In this document: piece by piece, positions 58,784-64,000 of the stretch | Numbering within the stretch: position 1 is the stretch's first letter | How the letters are laid out: every line of letters starts with the position of its first letter | DNA from: Rhytidiadelphus loreus | Lineage: Eukaryota; Streptophyta; Bryopsida; Hypnales; Hylocomiaceae | Direction: 5' to 3' | Assembly: GCA_947034895.1 (NCBI GenBank) | Contig: OX344761.1 | Location: 87,309,447 to 87,373,446, forward strand | DNA length: 64,000 nt | Made by a program: the position numbers and the translations under genes | Notes under the pieces: generated by a model | Told to the model about the DNA's origin: nothing | Database searches by the model: none | The model's input: only the letters and a program-made list of their open reading frames with translations

Positions 58784-59194
58784 TAAGTTGTATGCTGTAA
58801 AAGCAACCATTTAAGGGCTGGTTTGCCGTTTTCATAGGCTTCAGTGGACATAATTATTTTAAGATCATTTTTCAGAGAAAGAAAAATATATGTGGAACCT
58901 AACACAAGTGGTTTTGAAATTTTCCAAGCATTTTTGAATTACTTATAAATTTTTAAAGATTCAGAGCATAGGCACCTATTTGTGACCATAGATCTCCCAA
59001 AATTCGTCCACTTTACATGTGAAGAGATGTGCAAAAATCAAAGACAATGATTGGATCTTGCAATAGAAAAATATTTTTTCCTTGATGCATTCAATTGCTA
59101 AAGTGGTCCATTTAAGGATCACCTCATCTCCATTCTCTACCCCCAAATAGGGATGGTTTGAAGAAGATGGGCACTTTTAGAGCATACTACCTCA
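58784..59194. mobile_element. D-family MITE, copy 3 (411 bp)
   Basis: TAAGTTGTATGCTGTAAAAG at the left; the right end inverted reads TGAGGTAGTATGCTCTAAAA. Interior as in copy 2. Confidence 0.7.
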
Positions 59195-59867
59195 ATGGTG
59201 GTGGATATTCAAGTTCTTGAAATGTACGCCAATAATAAAATTTTGCCCGCAATGGGTTCACTCTCATTTGGTCCACAATGGGCTCACTTACCTTATAATA
59301 GAAAGAGAAATAATCAAGCATGTCACCTTGAGCAATTGTTAGGAGAGTGATGATGCTTTCAATCCAAACTAATTTAAAGTCGATATATGTTCCAAAGTTG
59401 GCAATGTACCTAAAATAGCAAGTTACAATAGTTCCACAATTAAGAGCATCTTCAATGGAAATAATATACTAATACAATAACGGTAAGGAGAGTAAAAAAA
59501 ATTGTGCCTCAATGCGACCTCTATCAAACTCATCATTTTCAAGGCTAGGGCAAGTTAGAATTTGGTTCTCAAATCGTAGTTTTTGTTTTTTTACAAAACT
59601 TGGCAAGTGAGCTAATAGATATGGTCAAAGGGAATCATAGCAACACAACCAAATGTGTAGCTACTCCAACTAATCATCCATCTCTATTTCTAACATTAGC
59701 AATATGAATAGTATCTTCAAGTAGGACATCAAGTGCTTTAGAATTTTACATAACATGCAAGGGTTGAGATGTTGCAGTCACGTTTAAACTTGTTAAAAAA
59801 GCATTTACAAGAACATGCCTATGATGTACTATTACATTGCTCCTAGACTAGGATAAGAGTGAGGATA
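59195..59867. other. no recognisable feature
   Basis: Intergenic; no frame or repeat assigned. Confidence 0.4.
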
Positions 59868-60080
59868 CTCTAATCCCTTAACATTCATCACTATATTTTA
59901 CCAAAAAATATTTCAAAACTATCATTTCTAGTACAAAGAGCTATAATTTAAAAAAAAAAACTTTCTTTTGCATATTCAACCATAAGATTTTGCATAAGAT
60001 ATGTATGAGACTGTGCAGAAAAAATTCCATATACTTTGGCCAAGTAGATTGTAAGATATTAGTAATCAAATACAGATCAT
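59868..60080 (-). mobile_element. remnant of a subfamily-B TTAA element
   Basis: ACCAAAAAATATTTCAAAAC and ATCATTTCTAGTA at 59901-59935, then TTGCATAAG and GTAGATTGTAAGATATTAGT, align with 26802-27000. The end is eroded to AATCCCTTAACATTC and the rest is missing. Confidence 0.6.
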
Positions 60081-60351
60081 GTTCAAATCAACATCAAAGA
60101 AATATAAGTTGCAGTTGATACCTTGAATCAAATAAACCAACAAATGAATGCCTTACAATACATAAATTCTTTAGGTCAATTGCATCATTTGAGTTCTGCA
60201 CATAACATACAACAAATTTGGGTTGTAGATAAGCAAATTTCATTCTTTGCACACACTGTGACATTTGCATAAATTAGATATAGATGCAAATGACTCCATG
60301 TGCTCTACAAGACGTGTGACTCTTATTTAAAAAGAATCCAAGAGTCTCTAC

Positions 60352-60613
60352 TAGGGCTTTTTTTTTCATTTTCTAAGAAGTGCCAAAGTGGCAATATAAA
60401 ATGTTATAATGGTGCTCCAAATTTCAACATTCATCCACATATTGGATTTAAAATATCAGATTAGCACATATCATATGTCTATAATTTGGTTTTCATTCAC
60501 AATATGGTGATTTCATCCAAGATTTTTTTTTTATTTGAATTTTTCTGCCATTTTTTAGCCAAATTATTTTTTCTGGTGCAATCTGGCACTAGAAAGCCAA
60601 AAAAAAAGCCCTG
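60352..60613. mobile_element. hAT-type MITE (262 bp)
   Basis: TAGGGCTTTTTTTTTCATTT and, inverted from the right, CAGGGCTTTTTTTTTGGC. A perfect 8-bp duplication GTCTCTAC flanks it (60344-60351, 60614-60621). An 8-bp duplication and (T/C)AGGG ends are diagnostic of hAT. Non-coding. Confidence 0.92.
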
Positions 60614-61097
60614 GTCTCTACATGTGATACTTGTGCTCTATACCTAAAGACACTTATCTAAAACCAAGTGGTCTGTAATGATTTACTTTGCAAAATTGGA
60701 GATGTGTATTTTGTGAATTCTATTTGTTAAATTAAGATAAAGTTATTCATAATTACATGTTTAAATATTAAGAAAAATAATAACTGCAACCACTCTAAGA
60801 TTGTTGTACATGAAGAATTTATTTGTTTAATGTACCACTTCAGGCTCCATAAAGCCGGTCCAAGTGACATCTAGACTACGTACCTTTGTAAAAACAAAGA
60901 CTCTATATTAACTAATTAATTTTGGAAGGAAGGGAAGAAAATAGGGATTCTGTGTAGGAGGTAAAGGATTAGGTAGAAAGGAAGGTTAGGGACTAGGAAC
61001 TTGATTGTAGTAATTTTCTTAAGGTAGGTTGTGTAGATTAAGGTGTGTTTGATTGTTTTCAAATTTCTATTTGTAGAGTAGGATGTATGTGGCATAT
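60614..61097. other. no recognisable feature
   Basis: AT-rich; a minus-strand frame at 60916-61122 has no motif. Confidence 0.4.
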
Positions 61098-61612
61098 TTA
61101 ATCCTTTAAGAACAAAATCCATTGCAAACTAGTCAAATATTATGTTTGAGTTGAATGTAGCCTATTAGATTGTGTTCAAATATTGATACTATATTTTTAT
61201 TACTTAGAACTACAAATTGTACATCATTGTGAGAAATTTCAATTTGTTGTGTGAAAAATTGTAATTGTTATCATTTTTGTTGCATAAAATGAAAATAATA
61301 AGCAAAAATAGTGAAAACATTCCAAATTATTTGGGATTTTTTTAAAAGGCAAAAATAGCAATGGAGATTAATTTGAAAAAATTTCAATTGGTTATTTAAT
61401 TTTTTACACCCAAAACATTCATAATAAAGACCTTTAAGTCAAATTTAGCTATCAAACCAAATTTATCCTTTTATTTAATTGATGTAGGAAAAATTATTTT
61501 ATTTTGCTAGTAGAAAAATGAATTTTCTATTTATTTTGTTTTATTGCCAAAAATTACTGTGATTTTTTTAAGTTAAAGACTTAAAGGTAGAAATAAAATT
61601 ATATCAATTACA

Positions 61613-61638
61613 ATATATATATATATATATATATATAT
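61613..61638. repeat. (AT)13 microsatellite
   Basis: Uninterrupted AT run inside the outer H element; copy 1 of H has only a short AT-rich stretch at the matching place. Confidence 0.9.
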
Positions 61639-61867
61639 TAGAGTAATCTGAAATTTTACCATAAATTAAGTTTTGAATGAAAAATTCAATTTTAAAATTG
61701 AAATTGAAAATCCATTTTGAAAGGAGAAAATATAAGTGAAAAACATAGTATACTGTGTCATTTGGATTCTAACACATGGAGCTTGCAATTGCAATAAAAA
61801 AAATTCAATTTTTCAATTTTATCAATAATCTAAACAAAAAAATCTTGTAAAGCTTCATTTCCTTAGT

Positions 61868-63904
61868 TTAACCCCTAAAGGACCATTGTCCCTTCGGAGG
61901 ACAAATGCGTTTTTGGGCAGGTACCTATGGGCTGAAATTTTTTCCGAATTTTTTGAAACTTTTTTTGGAGGTAGAAAAGCTGATTAGCTTTGTGGTAATA
62001 TAATTTTTTTCACAATCACTGCTTGGGAACAATAGTTATGACCAAATAAGCTCAAATGAGGGGACGGTGGGCAGCCAAAAAATAATGGACAAAAATTTGA
62101 ATTTTTTTTTTTGCTCATAGATTATATTTTTTTTCTATTCTGAAAATATTTGATTCATTTCATTTGGATATGTTATGAGAAAGTTATGGACATTCTTGTT
62201 TTTCGGTAGTTAGAGCATCTTCTTGAAAAAAATAACTTGTAGGATTCATTTCTGAATGCAATTTTTCAAATTTTTCAATTTTTTTTTTGCATGGTCTGAT
62301 TTACTTGCTAGAACAATCTCACCTTTGGGATTAGTGCATTTTAATTCCATCTAAAATATATGAATATTTTAGATTTTCCTTCTATTTCATACCTATTTCT
62401 ACTTAACAATTTTTTTAAGAAGGATTATAAAGAATTTTTCGAATTTTTTATTTTTACCTAGACTCTCAACTCAATTCTCCACTATAAAGATTTAAAGCTC
62501 AAAACTTTGTAGTGCAAAATTTTTAAGTTAAAAATGTTCAAAGTCAAAAAATCTAGTCCCACAATGCAGGGATTTTTTTTTGGTTTTGGGACAAATGGCT
62601 ATGTGGCCTTTCTACGAATAAGGTTTTGAGTTCTCTGGCTCCTTTATTACTTTGGATGGGAACTCAAGGTGGCTTTTTTGTAAGCAATTTTGAGGCCTGG
62701 TGGCTATATTTTTCCTAATTATGAAGAAACAATTGGCATTAACATGTTATTGTAGGGAATGAAAATAGGGAACAATTTCCAAATTCTTTTTGTAACAACG
62801 ACAATGATAATATTTTTCAAAGTAGTTAGGAGGCTACTATAATAAGAGAAAAAAGTGCAATTGGACTTCATTGACAGTCTTCATTGATAGTCTTCATTGA
62901 CAAAAAATGTTGTCTAAGGCAAATTCCAAAACCATGCATAGATTATGGAAACAAAAGGGCCAATTTTGAAACTAAATAAGTGAATAGTAATTCAATCACC
63001 ATGCAAGGATGATCATTGCATGAGTAAGGGAACTACATCCAAACAATGCTAGCTAGAAAAACTTACTACTTTGTAACACCATAACGGTATTGCTCAGTTG
63101 AGTGAACCTACTATTGAAAACATTCTTCATATGGGAAATTCTTGATTGTGTACACTTCTTGTGCCTTCATGCCAACCACCACTCTCAAGTTGGTATCCAA
63201 CTTATTCCAAAGTTGATCCTCAAGAATGACAAGGAAAAAAGAAACATTCAACAAAGAAAAACAACAATGTTGGCAACAATGTTGGCTCACCTACTCCAAT
63301 TAAAGGAATCCTAGCATCATCTACTAATAAATGGAGATGGACGAGGCTTCATGAAGATGTGTGGATAAGAGTGACTAGGCAACAACAATAATAAAAATTA
63401 TTCATAATTAGGCTTCAAATGTGCATTAAATTTTAGAATCTTCATTAGATTGGCATAATCTTCATTTTTAGCGGTGCTTTCACATTTGGATGCTGGCATT
63501 GTTTTTTTCATTGAAGTGGTTTTTGTGAACCCCTCTGGCTATCAACATGGCAAGATAATTCTGCTTTGGCATTTTTGAGGTCATTTACCCCATTTTTCTT
63601 ACAAAGGCTTGAAGCTAACCTTTTTATTTTGAGGAAATTGGGCATTAAATTGCCTACAAAAAAACCCCTGCCGCAATGTGCTGAAAAACTTGTTTTTTCC
63701 ACTTTAAACGCAGATATCTTGCAATCTGAGTGGTCAAAAATTCTGAATTTTTTTGCACACACTCTCATACTAGTTAGGTGTAATATCCTAGGGTTAGATA
63801 TGAAGAAAAGAAAAAATTTAATTTTTTTTTTAATCCTCGCTATAGATATGGCAATTTTGAGTGTTTTTTAGCAGAAAAAAAAGCCTTGGTCCTTTAGGGG
63901 TTAA
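61868..63904 (+). mobile_element. inner TTAA element, subfamily A, split by a hAT insertion
   Basis: TTAA then CCCCTAAAGGACCATTGTCC at 61868; right end CTTGGTCCTTTAGGGG then TTAA 63901-63904. Matches 4458-5398 at both ends and internally. Subtracting the hAT insertion and one duplication leaves about 925 bp, the family size. Confidence 0.87.
62567..63670. mobile_element. hAT-type element (1104 bp) nested in subfamily A
   Basis: CAGGGATTTTTTTTTGG at the left; inverted right end CAGGGGTTTTTTTGTAGG. Flanked by CCACAATG (62559-62566) and CCGCAATG (63671-63678), a one-mismatch 8-bp duplication. It cuts cleanly into subfamily-A sequence. No transposase frame. Confidence 0.85.
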
Positions 63905-64000
63905 ATAAAATACCCGAAATATTTATGTTGAAAGTTACAATCAAGGTTGAACAAGGCACATTCTCCTTTGGGATGTGTGAACCTTTTGGGGGGTAATGGC

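Larger units (their letters stand above)
61098..63996. mobile_element. outer TTAA element, subfamily H, copy 2 (with nested insertions)
   Basis: TTAA (61098-61101) then TCCTTTAAGAACAAAATCC; the far end is GAACCTTTTGGGGG followed by GTAA (63993-63996), a one-base-worn target. Antiparallel to 26535-29264. Without the inner element about 0.86 kb remains, and about 175 bases near the right end seem deleted relative to copy 1. Confidence 0.65.

Overview
The window looks like nuclear DNA of a green plant with a large, repeat-filled genome. It is AT-rich, with long homopolymer runs. It carries one intact gene whose protein is recognisably land-plant-like, a NADPH-cytochrome P450 reductase (CPR) at 23.4-25.4 kb on the minus strand. 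Almost everything else is transposon-derived. The long Tigger/pogo-type transposase relic makes me lean, weakly, towards a non-angiosperm lineage; the sequence alone does not settle this.

Layout. The left edge holds what may be the last exon of a gene (1-141). From 0.8 to 23 kb there are small inverted-repeat elements, several CACTA-type and TTAA-flanked elements, and a 5.8-kb composite bounded by ~190-bp inverted repeats (6591-12426). An open stretch behind a good splice-acceptor-like site (21489-22113) may be another gene fragment. The CPR gene and its GC-rich upstream region fill 23.4-26.5 kb. From 26.5 to 47 kb there are nested TTAA elements, a 2.4-kb block built of interleaved inverted repeats full of CCAATTGG-like sites, and a 2.5-kb insertion carrying a tandem array of units with a CTCTCGGTACCGAGAG-like palindrome. 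From 49 to 53.2 kb lies a Tigger-type transposase pseudogene interrupted by a CACTA element, a Mutator-like element and one in-frame stop. The right end (53-64 kb) holds small elements, two hAT-type insertions and a second copy of a nested TTAA element.

The main theme is a dominant family of non-coding elements that start TTAA-CCCCTAAAGG and end CCTTTAGGGG-TTAA. TTAA target duplications with CCC-starting ends are the hallmark of the piggyBac superfamily. I count about ten copies or remnants in at least four subfamilies. No piggyBac transposase is present here, so any mobilising enzyme would have to come from elsewhere in the genome. Two outer elements (26535-29264 and 61098-63996) each carry an inner TTAA element at the corresponding internal TTAA, yet the inner elements belong to different subfamilies.

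The CPR would supply electrons to microsomal cytochromes P450. No partner gene is in the window and no operon logic applies. All coordinates and alignments were read by eye; percent identities were not computed and element edges are usually good to a few bases only where a target duplication is visible.
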